This document shows, in pieces, positions 1 to 7,352 of a stretch of 64,000 nt of DNA. Location: positions 620,001-684,000 of the forward strand of contig NZ_JACIDH010000001.1 in the NCBI RefSeq assembly GCF_014196255.1, given 5' to 3'. This DNA is from Sphingomonas pseudosanguinis (GTDB taxonomy: Bacteria; Pseudomonadota; Alphaproteobacteria; Sphingomonadales; Sphingomonadaceae). The notes beneath the pieces are model-generated. The model saw only the letters and a program-made list of their open reading frames with translations, was not told the origin of the DNA and ran no database searches. Within the stretch, counting starts at the first letter, position 1, and each line of letters starts with the position of its first letter. A program made the translations under genes and the position numbers.

Positions 1-16
1 CCTTAAGTCCCATGCC

Positions 17-1363
17 ATGTTGACCCCCGAACAGGCCCGCGACCGGGCCGCCGAGATCGTTGCCCGGGCCCGCGCCGCCGGTGCCGATGCCGCCGATGCC
101 GTTTTTGCCGCCGACGCCGCGCTCGAGGTTTCGGTGCGGCTGGGGCAGTTGGAGGATGTCGGCCGGTCGGAGAGCGAGGAGTTGGGCCTGCGCGTCTTTG
201 TCGGGCGGCGCTCGGCCAGCGTGTCGACCTCGGACCTGTCGGGCGATGCCATGGACCGCGCCGTCGAGCGCGCCGTCGCCATGGCGCGTGAAGCGCCCGA
301 GGATCGCTGGGCCGGCCTCGCGCCCGAGGAGCGGCTGATGCACGGTGCGCCGCCGATGCTCGATCTGGACGATGGCGGTGAGATCGCGCCGGAAGAGCTG
401 CGCGCGTTGGCGCTGGCGGCGGAGGATGCCGCGCGTGGCGTGGCGGGCGTGACCAATTCCGAGGGCGCCGGGGCGTCCGCCTCGCGCATCGTCACCGCGC
501 TGGCCACCAGCCATGGCTTTGCCGCCGGCTATGCCGCGACCGGCTATGGCCTGTCGGCCAGCGTCGTGGCGGGCGAGGGCGCGGGCATGCAGCGCGACTA
601 TGCGCATCATGGCGCACGCCTGTACCGGCTGCTCGAAGGGGCCGAAGCGATCGGCCGGCGCGCGGGCGAGCGCGCGGTGGCGCGGCTCAATCCCGGCCGA
701 CTGGCGAGCGGGGCGATGCCGGTGGTGTTCGATCCGCGCGTCGGATCGTCGCTGGTCGGCCATCTCGTCTCCGCCATCGCCGGCAGCGCGATCACGCGGC
801 GGACCAGCTTCCTGCTCGACGGGCTGGGCGAGCGGGTGATGGCCGAGGGTATCCGGATCGAGGATGATCCGCACCGCCCGCACGGCCTCCGCTCGCGCCC
901 CTTCGACGGTGAGGGGCTGGCGGTGTCGCCGACCGCGATCGTCGAGGACGGGGTGCTGGAGACCTGGCTGCTCGACTCCGCCTCCGCCCGGCAATTGGGG
1001 CTGGAGCCCACCGGCCATGCCGCGCGCGGCACCAGCGGCGCGCCGGGCGTGTCGACCAGCAACCTTTATATGGTTGCCGGGCATGTGCCGGTCGACACCC
1101 TGATCGGCGACATCGCTGACGGCGTCTACGTCACCGAGCTGATCGGCAGCGGGGTCAACCCGGTGACCGGCGATTACAGCCGGGGCGCGGCGGGCTTCCG
1201 CATCGTCGGCGGGCGGATCGCCGAGCCGGTTGCGGAGTTCACCATCGCGGGTAATCTGAAGGATATGTACCGCGAGATGACGCCGGCCAATGATCTGGAA
1301 TTCCGCTACGGCGTCAACGTGCCGACGCTGCGCGTCGACGGGATGACGGTCGCGAGTGGCTGA
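17..1363 (+). CDS. pmbA: TldE/PmbA-type metalloprotease-family protein
   Basis: This 448-residue protein belongs to the TldD/PmbA (TldE) family. In the family TldD and TldE form a heterodimeric protease that processes or clears small peptides in the cytoplasm. The sequence is full length, with the N-terminal alpha/beta half and the typical C-terminal stretch (SNLYMVAG, then TELIGSGVNPVTGDYSRGA, then EFTIAGNLKDMY). No HExxxH metal motif is visible, which fits the TldE (PmbA) partner rather than TldD. An alternative ATG lies 5 bases upstream in another frame. The stop codon overlaps the GTG start of the following phosphatase gene by 8 bases, so the two are probably co-translated. No TldD gene is in the window. 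Confidence 0.93.
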   Translation: MLTPEQARDRAAEIVARARAAGADAADAVFAADAALEVSVRLGQLEDVGRSESEELGLRVFVGRRSASVSTSDLSGDAMDRAVERAVAMAREAPEDRWAGLAPEERLMHGAPPMLDLDDGGEIAPEELRALALAAEDAARGVAGVTNSEGAGASASRIVTALATSHGFAAGYAATGYGLSASVVAGEGAGMQRDYAHHGARLYRLLEGAEAIGRRAGERAVARLNPGRLASGAMPVVFDPRVGSSLVGHLVSAIAGSAITRRTSFLLDGLGERVMAEGIRIEDDPHRPHGLRSRPFDGEGLAVSPTAIVEDGVLETWLLDSASARQLGLEPTGHAARGTSGAPGVSTSNLYMVAGHVPVDTLIGDIADGVYVTELIGSGVNPVTGDYSRGAAGFRIVGGRIAEPVAEFTIAGNLKDMYREMTPANDLEFRYGVNVPTLRVDGMTVASG

Positions 1364-2159
1364 TCCCGTGCCGGCCCCTGACATGGTGCCGGCCGTGGTC
1401 GCGGCGGCGCGCGAGGCGGCGGCGATGGCGCTCGCCCGCTGGCGCACCGATTTCCGCCAATGGGAAAAGGTGCCCGGCAGCCCGGTGTGCGAGGTCGACC
1501 TGGACGTCGACCGCATGCTCCACGCCCGGCTGACCGCGCTGATCCCCGATGCCGGCTGGCTGTCGGAGGAAACCGCGGACAAGCCCGACCGGCTGGCCGC
1601 GCGCCGCGTCTGGGTGGTCGATCCGATCGACGGGACGCGCGACTATATCCGGGGCCGCGAGGGCTGGGCGGTCTCGGTCGCGCTGGTCGAGGATGGCCGG
1701 CCGGTGATCGGCGTGCTTGCGGCGCCGGCGCGCGGCGAGCTGTGGCTGGCGCGGGCCGGCGGCGGCGCGACGCGCAATGGCCGCACGCTGTGCGCAGGGC
1801 ATCGCCGTGCAATGCCGGGCGCGCGCGTGCCGGTCGATGCGCTGCCCAAGGCCGACCGCGATCTGGTCGCGGTGTTCAAGCCCAATTCGATCGCGCTGCG
1901 CATCGCCATGGTCGCCGCCGACGAGGCCGATCTGGTCGCCACGCTGCGCTGGGGCAATGAATGGGACATTGCCGCCGCCGCGCTGATCGCGTCGGAAGCG
2001 GGGGCGGGGGTGGCCGATGCGCTGGGCCAGCCGCTGCTCTTCAACAAGCCCGATCCGCGCGCTTTCGGCGTCCTGGTGACGGCGCAGGGGCTGCAGGACG
2101 CCGCCGTCGCGCGGCTGGAGCCCCGCGCCCGCGAGGTGATCGTGCCGCTCAGCGGCTGA
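1356..2159 (+). CDS. Inositol monophosphatase-family phosphatase (CysQ-like 3'(2'),5'-bisphosphate nucleotidase)
   Basis: This 267-residue enzyme belongs to the Mg-dependent FIG superfamily. It has both family signatures: DPIDGT at residues 89-94 and GNEWDIAAA, with the metal-binding Asp near residue 204. Length and sequence suit a 3'(2'),5'-bisphosphate nucleotidase (CysQ), which removes PAP made during sulfate assimilation; a general inositol-phosphatase activity cannot be excluded. The GTG start at 1356 lies inside pmbA; an in-frame ATG at 1383 is the alternative and would still keep all motifs. It sits directly behind pmbA and converges on cobB, whose stop codon overlaps its end. Confidence 0.88.
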   Translation: MADPVPAPDMVPAVVAAAREAAAMALARWRTDFRQWEKVPGSPVCEVDLDVDRMLHARLTALIPDAGWLSEETADKPDRLAARRVWVVDPIDGTRDYIRGREGWAVSVALVEDGRPVIGVLAAPARGELWLARAGGGATRNGRTLCAGHRRAMPGARVPVDALPKADRDLVAVFKPNSIALRIAMVAADEADLVATLRWGNEWDIAAAALIASEAGAGVADALGQPLLFNKPDPRAFGVLVTAQGLQDAAVARLEPRAREVIVPLSG

Positions 2160-2850
2160 GCATGTCCTCGACCCATGCCGGCACCAGTGTCCCTGCCGGG
2201 CCGAAGCGGCTTTCGTCGAACCAGCTGCTTCCCTCCGACGGATCGAGGTTCAGCTCCAGTGTCGCCGCGCCATAGGCCTTCGCCATCCGCACGAACCCCG
2301 CCGCCGGATAGACCGCGCCCGAGGTGCCGATCGAGGCGAACAAATCGGCCTGCGCCAGCGCCGCCTCGATCCGCTCCATCTGATAGGGGATTTCGCCGAA
2401 GAAGACGATGTCGGGCCGCAGCGCCGGGGCCGCACAGGCGGGACAGGGCGTGCCGGGCGGCAGGTCGTCGGCCCAATCGAACCGCTCGCCACAGGCCGCG
2501 CACAAGGCCTGCTTCAACGCGCCATGCATGTGCAGCATCCGGGTCGCCCCCGCCCGCTCATGCAAATCGTCGACATTCTGCGTGACGATCAGCAGGTCGC
2601 CCGCCCATTCCCGATCCAGCCGCGCCAGCGCGTCATGCGCGGGGTTCGGCCGGACGGACGCCAGCGCCGCGCGCCGAAGGTCGTAGAAGCGATGGACCAA
2701 TGCCGGATCGGCGGCGAGGGCTTGCGGCGTGCAGACATCTTCGACGCGGTGCCCCTCCCACAAGCCGCCGGGGCCGCGAAAGGTGGCGATACCGGACTCG
2801 GCGGAGATACCCGCGCCGGTGAGGATGACGATGTTTTTGGGGTCAGCCAT
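2149..2850 (-). CDS. cobB: NAD-dependent protein deacylase, sirtuin (CobB)
   Basis: This Sir2-family enzyme has 233 residues and removes acyl groups from lysines using NAD. Visible parts: GAGISAESGI NAD loop (12-21), TQNVDDLHERAG (90-101), catalytic His109 in MHG, and a zinc site C117/C120/C136/C139. Tyr56 and Arg59 (FYDLR) match the YxxR pair that gives CobB/SIRT5-type enzymes activity on succinyl- and malonyl-lysine, so desuccinylation is plausible. The ATG at 2850 is chosen because the longer reading frame upstream runs over another small gene in a different phase and shows no sirtuin homology. The gene lies 40 bases downstream of the amber-broken small gene, on the same strand. Confidence 0.93.
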   Translation of the reverse strand: MADPKNIVILTGAGISAESGIATFRGPGGLWEGHRVEDVCTPQALAADPALVHRFYDLRRAALASVRPNPAHDALARLDREWAGDLLIVTQNVDDLHERAGATRMLHMHGALKQALCAACGERFDWADDLPPGTPCPACAAPALRPDIVFFGEIPYQMERIEAALAQADLFASIGTSGAVYPAAGFVRMAKAYGAATLELNLDPSEGSSWFDESRFGPAGTLVPAWVEDMLSR

Positions 2851-2890
2851 CATCGAACAATAGGTCATGCGCGTAACGGCTGGAAGTCGT

Positions 2891-3238
2891 TCAAAGCGGG
2901 CGCTGCCGCCGTGATCGAAAAAGACGCCGCTGAGCTTCGTTGATCGAACGATCGTCCCAATCGATTTCCCGCCGGGAAGACGGGAGATAGTTACGACGCG
3001 ATGGTTCATCGTAAATCAGTGTGGCGTGGATGCCCTGCGCCTCGCTTTTGAGGATAGGGCGTTCCTACACACGAGTGAATATCTCGTCGGCGACTGCTTC
3101 CCCTGTTCGCTCGATCACATCCTCGGCCACCTCGATCTCCTGTCCATTGGGGAAGAGCATCGCGAACTCCTCATCCGTGGCTTGGAAGACGCTGAAGGTC
3201 GCGTTCAATGCGCCATCGACAATCAGTATATTCTTCAC
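2891..3238 (-). pseudogene. Small unknown gene interrupted by an in-frame TAG codon
   Basis: A GTG start with AGGA eight bases upstream opens a frame of 57 residues (MKNILIVDGALNATFSVFQA...) that ends at TAG (3065-3067). The same frame then continues for 57 more sense codons (ERPILKSEAQGIHATLIYDE...) to a TGA at 2891. Both halves look like one soluble acidic protein, and the codon before ERP would be Trp if TAG were TGG, a one-base change. The upstream part alone lacks the basic C-terminal half. The start overlaps the TGA of the preceding small gene by 4 bases. I do not have a function; the sequence resembles short hypothetical proteins I have seen in proteobacteria, but I cannot name the family. 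A sequencing error or amber readthrough would also explain it. Confidence 0.6.
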
Positions 3239-3405
3239 AGCGTTCCTACGTCAGTTGCTGGAGTGTTCGCGGGTGGAAGTGGTCGATCTGGCACATCTGA
3301 AAATAAGCGATAGCGTCCGCCCCGAAAGGCAACCGGGACTATCGTCCTTTCACCATCAGATGCCTTATTTGGGTCCAGTGGGACCTCGATCTGTAACCCT
3401 GCCAT
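3235..3405 (-). CDS. Small hypothetical protein, 56 residues
   Basis: The frame runs from an ATG at 3405 to a TGA whose last bases form the GTG start of the next gene (GTGA overlap at 3235-3238), a typical coupling arrangement. The product begins MAGLQIEVPLDPNKASDGER, is hydrophilic, has no signal peptide or membrane segment, and ends in a proline-rich tail. Its codons are much less G/C-biased at third positions than neighbouring core genes, suggesting acquired DNA. There is no strong ribosome binding site; a TTGACA box lies upstream at about 3474-3479 on the same strand. I do not recognise the family. Support is the frame, the overlap and the shared composition with the broken gene downstream. 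Confidence 0.45.
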   Translation of the reverse strand: MAGLQIEVPLDPNKASDGERTIVPVAFRGGRYRLFSDVPDRPLPPANTPATDVGTL

Positions 3406-3528
3406 AGGACACAGCGCAACGTCGGTGGTTGAGCCTTGCCGTTGGGCAATCGGTTTCCCCGCGCCTCAACCTGTGTCAAGGAGCGCTCCCATGACCATGT
3501 CCTCACCCATCACTCGGCAGGAGCAGCT

Positions 3529-4257
3529 ATGACCGCGATCGGCATTTACGGCAGCGCGGGACGCATGGGCCGCGCCATCGCGCAGTTGATCGAGGATGAG
3601 GGCGCGACGCTGGCCGGCGGGTGCGACTCGCATGACGATCCGACGGTACTGGCCAGGTCGGCCGATGTGCTGGTCGATTTCTCGATCGCAGGTGCGCTCG
3701 ATTCGCATCTGGCGGCGGCGCGGGCGGCGGGGACGCCGATCGTGATCGGTACCACCGGCCTGTCGCCGGCGCAGCATGCCGCGATCGATGCCGCCGCCGC
3801 CGACATCGCGGTGCTTCAGACCGGCAACACCTCGCTCGGCATTACGCTGCTCGCCAATCTGGTGCGCGAGGCGGCGGCGCGGCTGGGCACCGACTGGGAT
3901 ATCGAGATCACCGAGATGCATCACCGGCACAAGGTCGATGCCCCCTCGGGTACCGCGCTGCTGCTGGGCGAGGCGGCGGCGGCGGGGCGCGGGCATAGTC
4001 TGTCCGAGCTGCGTGTCGATGGCCGCGCGGGCCTGGTCGGTGCGCGTACCGAGGGGACGATCGGCATGGGCGCGTTGCGCGGCGGCTCGGTGATCGGCGA
4101 CCATGAGGTGATCTTCGCGGGCGAGGGCGAGCGGCTGACGCTCGGGCATTTCGCGCAGGACCGCACCATCTTTGCGCGCGGCGCGGTGCGCGCGGCGCTG
4201 TGGCTCGCGGGGCAGGCGCCGGGGCGCTATCGCATGGGCGACGTGCTGGGCCTGTAA
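3529..4257 (+). CDS. dapB: 4-hydroxy-tetrahydrodipicolinate reductase (DapB)
   Basis: DapB reduces 4-hydroxy-tetrahydrodipicolinate with NAD(P)H in the diaminopimelate/lysine pathway, supplying lysine and peptidoglycan precursors. The 242-residue protein shows the N-terminal dinucleotide loop GSAGRMG (8-14), IGTTGLS, and the substrate/catalytic segment EMHHRHKVDAPSGTA, followed by GGSVIGDHEV. The ATG at 3529 is chosen over an in-frame start 93 bases upstream because it has AGGAG eight bases before it and begins exactly at the conserved N-terminus. It is followed 5 bases later by nth, so the two are likely co-transcribed. Confidence 0.96.
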   Translation: MTAIGIYGSAGRMGRAIAQLIEDEGATLAGGCDSHDDPTVLARSADVLVDFSIAGALDSHLAAARAAGTPIVIGTTGLSPAQHAAIDAAAADIAVLQTGNTSLGITLLANLVREAAARLGTDWDIEITEMHHRHKVDAPSGTALLLGEAAAAGRGHSLSELRVDGRAGLVGARTEGTIGMGALRGGSVIGDHEVIFAGEGERLTLGHFAQDRTIFARGAVRAALWLAGQAPGRYRMGDVLGL

Positions 4258-4262
4258 GACCG

Positions 4263-4925
4263 ATGAAGAAGGCGGACGTCGTCGAATTCTACCACCGGCT
4301 CGCGGAGGCGAACCCGCATCCCGAGACCGAGCTGGAATTCCGCAACCCCTATACGCTGGTCGTCGCGGTCGCGCTGTCCGCGCAGGCGACCGATATCGGC
4401 GTGAACAAGGCGACGCGCGCGCTGTTCGCCGAGGTCGATACGCCCGAGAAGATGCTCGAACTGGGCGAAGAGGGGTTGAAGCGGCACATCAAGACGATCG
4501 GCCTGTTCAACACCAAGGCCAAGAACGTCATCGCGCTGTCGCAGATGCTGGTCGACGATTATGGCGGCGAGGTGCCGAAGGACCGCGCGGCGCTGGAGCG
4601 ATTGCCCGGCGTCGGGCGCAAGACCGCCAATGTCGTGCTCAACGTCGCCTTCGGGCAGGAGACCTTCGCGGTCGACACCCATATCTTCCGCGTCTGCAAT
4701 CGCACGGGCCTGGCCAAGGGCAAGACGGTGCTGGCGGTCGAGCTGAAACTCGACAAGGCGACGCCCGCACCGTTCCGGGTGCATGCGCATCACTGGCTGA
4801 TCCTGCACGGCCGCTATATCTGCAAGGCGCGGCGTCCCGAATGCTGGCGCTGTCCGGTCGAGGATCTGTGTGCCTATCGCCCCAAGACGCCGGCCCCGGC
4901 GGCAAAAGCGACGGCATCGGCCTGA
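4263..4925 (+). CDS. nth: Endonuclease III (DNA glycosylase/AP lyase)
   Basis: Nth removes oxidised pyrimidines from DNA and cuts the abasic site. The 220-residue protein has the helix-hairpin-helix [12 protein letters not shown] with catalytic Lys120, the catalytic Asp138 in VDTHIFRV, and a C-terminal [4Fe-4S] cluster site with C-x6-C-x2-C-x5-C spacing ([17 protein letters not shown]). The lysine and aspartate fall at the same numbers as in the E. coli enzyme. It begins 5 bases after dapB. A short alanine/proline/lysine tail follows the cluster. A tRNA gene lies 55 bases downstream on the same strand. Confidence 0.96.
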   Translation: MKKADVVEFYHRLAEANPHPETELEFRNPYTLVVAVALSAQATDIGVNKATRALFAEVDTPEKMLELGEEGLKRHIKTIGLFNTKAKNVIALSQMLVDDYGGEVPKDRAALERLPGVGRKTANVVLNVAFGQETFAVDTHIFRVCNRTGLAKGKTVLAVELKLDKATPAPFRVHAHHWLILHGRYICKARRPECWRCPVEDLCAYRPKTPAPAAKATASA

Positions 4926-4980
4926 CGGCGCACAAAAGGGCTGGCGCGCGCGGACGGGCGATGCTAGTCGGCTCGCCCAC

Positions 4981-5057
<77 letters not shown>

Positions 5058-5288
5058 CTTTTCCTACATTTTAAGCGCTGGAATGGTTCCGGTCCGAGGG
5101 TCGGGTGCGATACCGTATAGGCCATGCGAAAAGCCGCGTTCATAGGCTTTCTCGGCTGCCGTCACCGGTTCTGAAGCGCCGCGCCCATAGCATTAATTTG
5201 TCTTACTTTTCATCTTTACATCCCCTTTGCATGTGTCAAACTCGAATATGAAAATAAGTTCATGATCGGTGATACATGGGAGAGTGAC

Positions 5289-6392
5289 ATGCGAAAGGGT
5301 CTGCTGCCGCAATCATCACGTCTGGCGATCGCACTGGGAGTGAGTGTGCTGGCATTTGGCTTGGCCTCCTGCGGCGGGGAGGGGGCGTCCGATGCCGTCT
5401 CGGTCGTACCGGGTGGTACGGCGTCGGCCAGCACCACGACCGTCGCGAGCACGCCGCCCCCTGCCGCCACCACGCCTCCGCCGGCTGGCACGACCGCTGC
5501 GGCCCCGGCCGAGCTGGAATATTACAAGATCGGCCAGCTGACCTGGTCGCTCGATACCGACGTGTCCGAGGATATTCGCAACCGCATCACCGATGCGATG
5601 AACTGGACGATCAACCACACCAATACGCTGGCCGGCTATAGCGGCCATGTCAGCGTCACCTATCATGCCGGCACGCCCACCGCGGAGGCCGGCTATCGCT
5701 GGCGCATCCAGTTCGGCGGATCGATCGGCCGGCGCGTGGCGCTGCACGAAATGGCGCATTGGCTGGGCTCGGGGACCTTTGGCGAGTGGGAACGCTATAT
5801 GGTCAACGGACGCTGGACGGGGGCGGTCACCAACGCGCGGATCAAGGCGTTCGACGGCCCCGACGCGGTGCAATGGGGCGACCGCATCCATTTCTGGCCC
5901 TATGGCCTGAACTACGACAGCGAGTTCTTCGAAACCCAGCGCAATGTGCAGCTGGTGTCGTCGCAACTGGCCGATATGGGGCTGGGCGATGCGGCGACCC
6001 AGTTCGCCGGCAACCGGCGCTTCGTCAATCGATCGAGCAAGCTGCTGCTCGACGGCACCGGCACCGGCCCGGTGGCCAATAGCGGATCGGCGGCAACGCT
6101 GGTCTGGAACGTCCGTTATGCGGACGGCTATGTCGAGCTGGTCAGCGCGGACGGCCGGGCGATCGACTCGCTGGGCAATACCAACAATGGCGACCCCACC
6201 GGACTGGCACCGCGCTCGCAAGGCGTCGGCCAGCAATGGGAGGTCCTGCCGACCGAGGACGGCTGGTTCCTGCTGCGCAATCGGCAGACGTCCAAATGCC
6301 TGGACAATATCGGCGAGCTGGGGGCCGGCACCGCGATCCGCGTCTGGGACTGCGGCGGTCATCCCAACCAGCAATGGCATCTGGTGCGATAA
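5289..6392 (+). CDS. Secreted lipoprotein with zinc-metallopeptidase-like and ricin-type lectin domains
   Basis: The 367-residue product starts with a lipoprotein signal ending in the lipobox LASC (LAFGLASCGG), then a Thr/Pro/Ala-rich linker to about residue 80. The middle part holds HEMAHWLGSG, a HExxH-type zinc motif. The C-terminal ~120 residues look like a ricin-B (beta-trefoil) lectin, with two QxW motifs (QQWEV, QQWHL) and a CLDN segment. It is probably anchored in the outer membrane or secreted and binds carbohydrate; substrate and protease activity are inferred. The ATG at 5289 is preferred over one 27 bases upstream because GGGAG precedes it and the signal peptide begins there. The 230-base leader between it and the tRNA is AT-richer and may hold its promoter. 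Confidence 0.72.
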   Translation: MRKGLLPQSSRLAIALGVSVLAFGLASCGGEGASDAVSVVPGGTASASTTTVASTPPPAATTPPPAGTTAAAPAELEYYKIGQLTWSLDTDVSEDIRNRITDAMNWTINHTNTLAGYSGHVSVTYHAGTPTAEAGYRWRIQFGGSIGRRVALHEMAHWLGSGTFGEWERYMVNGRWTGAVTNARIKAFDGPDAVQWGDRIHFWPYGLNYDSEFFETQRNVQLVSSQLADMGLGDAATQFAGNRRFVNRSSKLLLDGTGTGPVANSGSAATLVWNVRYADGYVELVSADGRAIDSLGNTNNGDPTGLAPRSQGVGQQWEVLPTEDGWFLLRNRQTSKCLDNIGELGAGTAIRVWDCGGHPNQQWHLVR

Positions 6393-6470
6393 GCCAGCCG
6401 GATCGGGTTTCGTTCGATCCGATGCGCCGGGGAAGGTCCTGCCTTCCCCGGAACGGCGTTCTTTCCAAGC

Positions 6471-6632
6471 TCAGATCAGCGAGGATTTACGCGGCGGGGC
6501 GTCCTGCCCCTCCGTGCTGGTCTGGCCTTGGTCGAGCGTATCGCGCGGCCGGCGGGCATCGCCGGGTTTCTGATGCTCGGTCGACAGGTTCGGCTGATCG
6601 GTCTCGGTGGTGGGTTTGACGGCGTCGTCCAT
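6471..6632 (-). CDS. Small hydrophilic hypothetical protein, 53 residues
   Basis: The frame starts at an ATG with AGGACAGGG just upstream and encodes MDDAVKPTTETDQPNLSTEH... ending KSSLI. It is rich in charged and polar residues, has no hydrophobic segment and is probably disordered. It begins 18 bases after the stop of the DUF4142 gene on the same strand, so the two are likely one transcript. I do not recognise a family. The good ribosome binding site and operon position are the support. Confidence 0.5.
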   Translation of the reverse strand: MDDAVKPTTETDQPNLSTEHQKPGDARRPRDTLDQGQTSTEGQDAPPRKSSLI

Positions 6633-6650
6633 GGCCCTGTCCTTTGCGGC

Positions 6651-7166
6651 TCAGCGCTGCAGCTGCGACAGCATCTGGATATGCTGCTGAACGATCGGCA
6701 CGGCGGCCTGGGCGCTGGTCTTCAGCGCGGGCTGATCGCCATTCGTCGCATAGCTTTGGTGCAGGTCGAGCGCGGCCTGATGCGCGGGGGCCTGCTGGCC
6801 GAGATAGAGGCGGTCGAAGTCGGCGGCCTTGGCGCGGCGCAGTTCCTCGATCGAGGCCTTGGCGCCGCCCAGTTGCGGCGGCGTCGGGGTCAGCCCGGCC
6901 TGGCGCGCGGCCTGTACGGTGGCGGCGGTGGTGTGGCGGTGATGCTCGATCATCGCCTGGGCGAAGCGCCGCACGCCCGCGTCGCGCGACTTTTGCAGCG
7001 CGATCTCGCTGGAGGTGATCTCGTACAGGTCGCTCATCCCGGCGGCCTTCACATAGGCGGCGGCCTGCGCCTTCGCGGCGGCGGGTGGCGGCGGCGGCGG
7101 GGTCTGCGCGACGACCGGCGCGCCGGCGAGGATGAGGGCCAGCGCGATGGGCAGGGGCTTCAGCAT
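6651..7166 (-). CDS. DUF4142-type exported protein
   Basis: The 171-residue protein starts with a clear Sec signal peptide (MLKPLPIALALILAGAPVVAQ), a proline stretch, then an all-helical domain with two histidine-containing helices (QAMIEHHRHT and LHQSYA) typical of the DUF4142 ferritin-like family. The function of this family is unknown; members are periplasmic and often stress-linked. The ATG at 7166 is chosen because GGGAG precedes it and the signal begins there, rather than 42 bases upstream. It is divergent from ptsP and followed by a 53-residue gene. Confidence 0.8.
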   Translation of the reverse strand: MLKPLPIALALILAGAPVVAQTPPPPPPAAAKAQAAAYVKAAGMSDLYEITSSEIALQKSRDAGVRRFAQAMIEHHRHTTAATVQAARQAGLTPTPPQLGGAKASIEELRRAKAADFDRLYLGQQAPAHQAALDLHQSYATNGDQPALKTSAQAAVPIVQQHIQMLSQLQR

Positions 7167-7352
7167 GGTGATCTCCCGTGACGGTGATGCCAGGGCAACC
7201 GGCGTCACCGACCGCCGTTCCGCTAAATCGTTGAATTGTGATCCGTATCAGTATGTTTGTCGTCGGGGAGCGGCGGGGATGCCGGAGCAATTCGACGCCG
7301 GCGTGCGATTAGCGCATGACACCGCCGCATCCGGTCTGATAGCCCTGTCGCC

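Noticed and set aside
2149..3009. A longer sirtuin starting at 3009
   Set aside because: The extra 53 residues overlap the small broken gene in another phase and do not resemble sirtuin sequence; the ATG at 2850 begins at the conserved fold.
3021..3407. Forward-strand frames of 128 and 95 residues over the islet
   Set aside because: They are antisense to the two minus-strand small genes, which have a coupling overlap, a ribosome binding site and more protein-like sequence.
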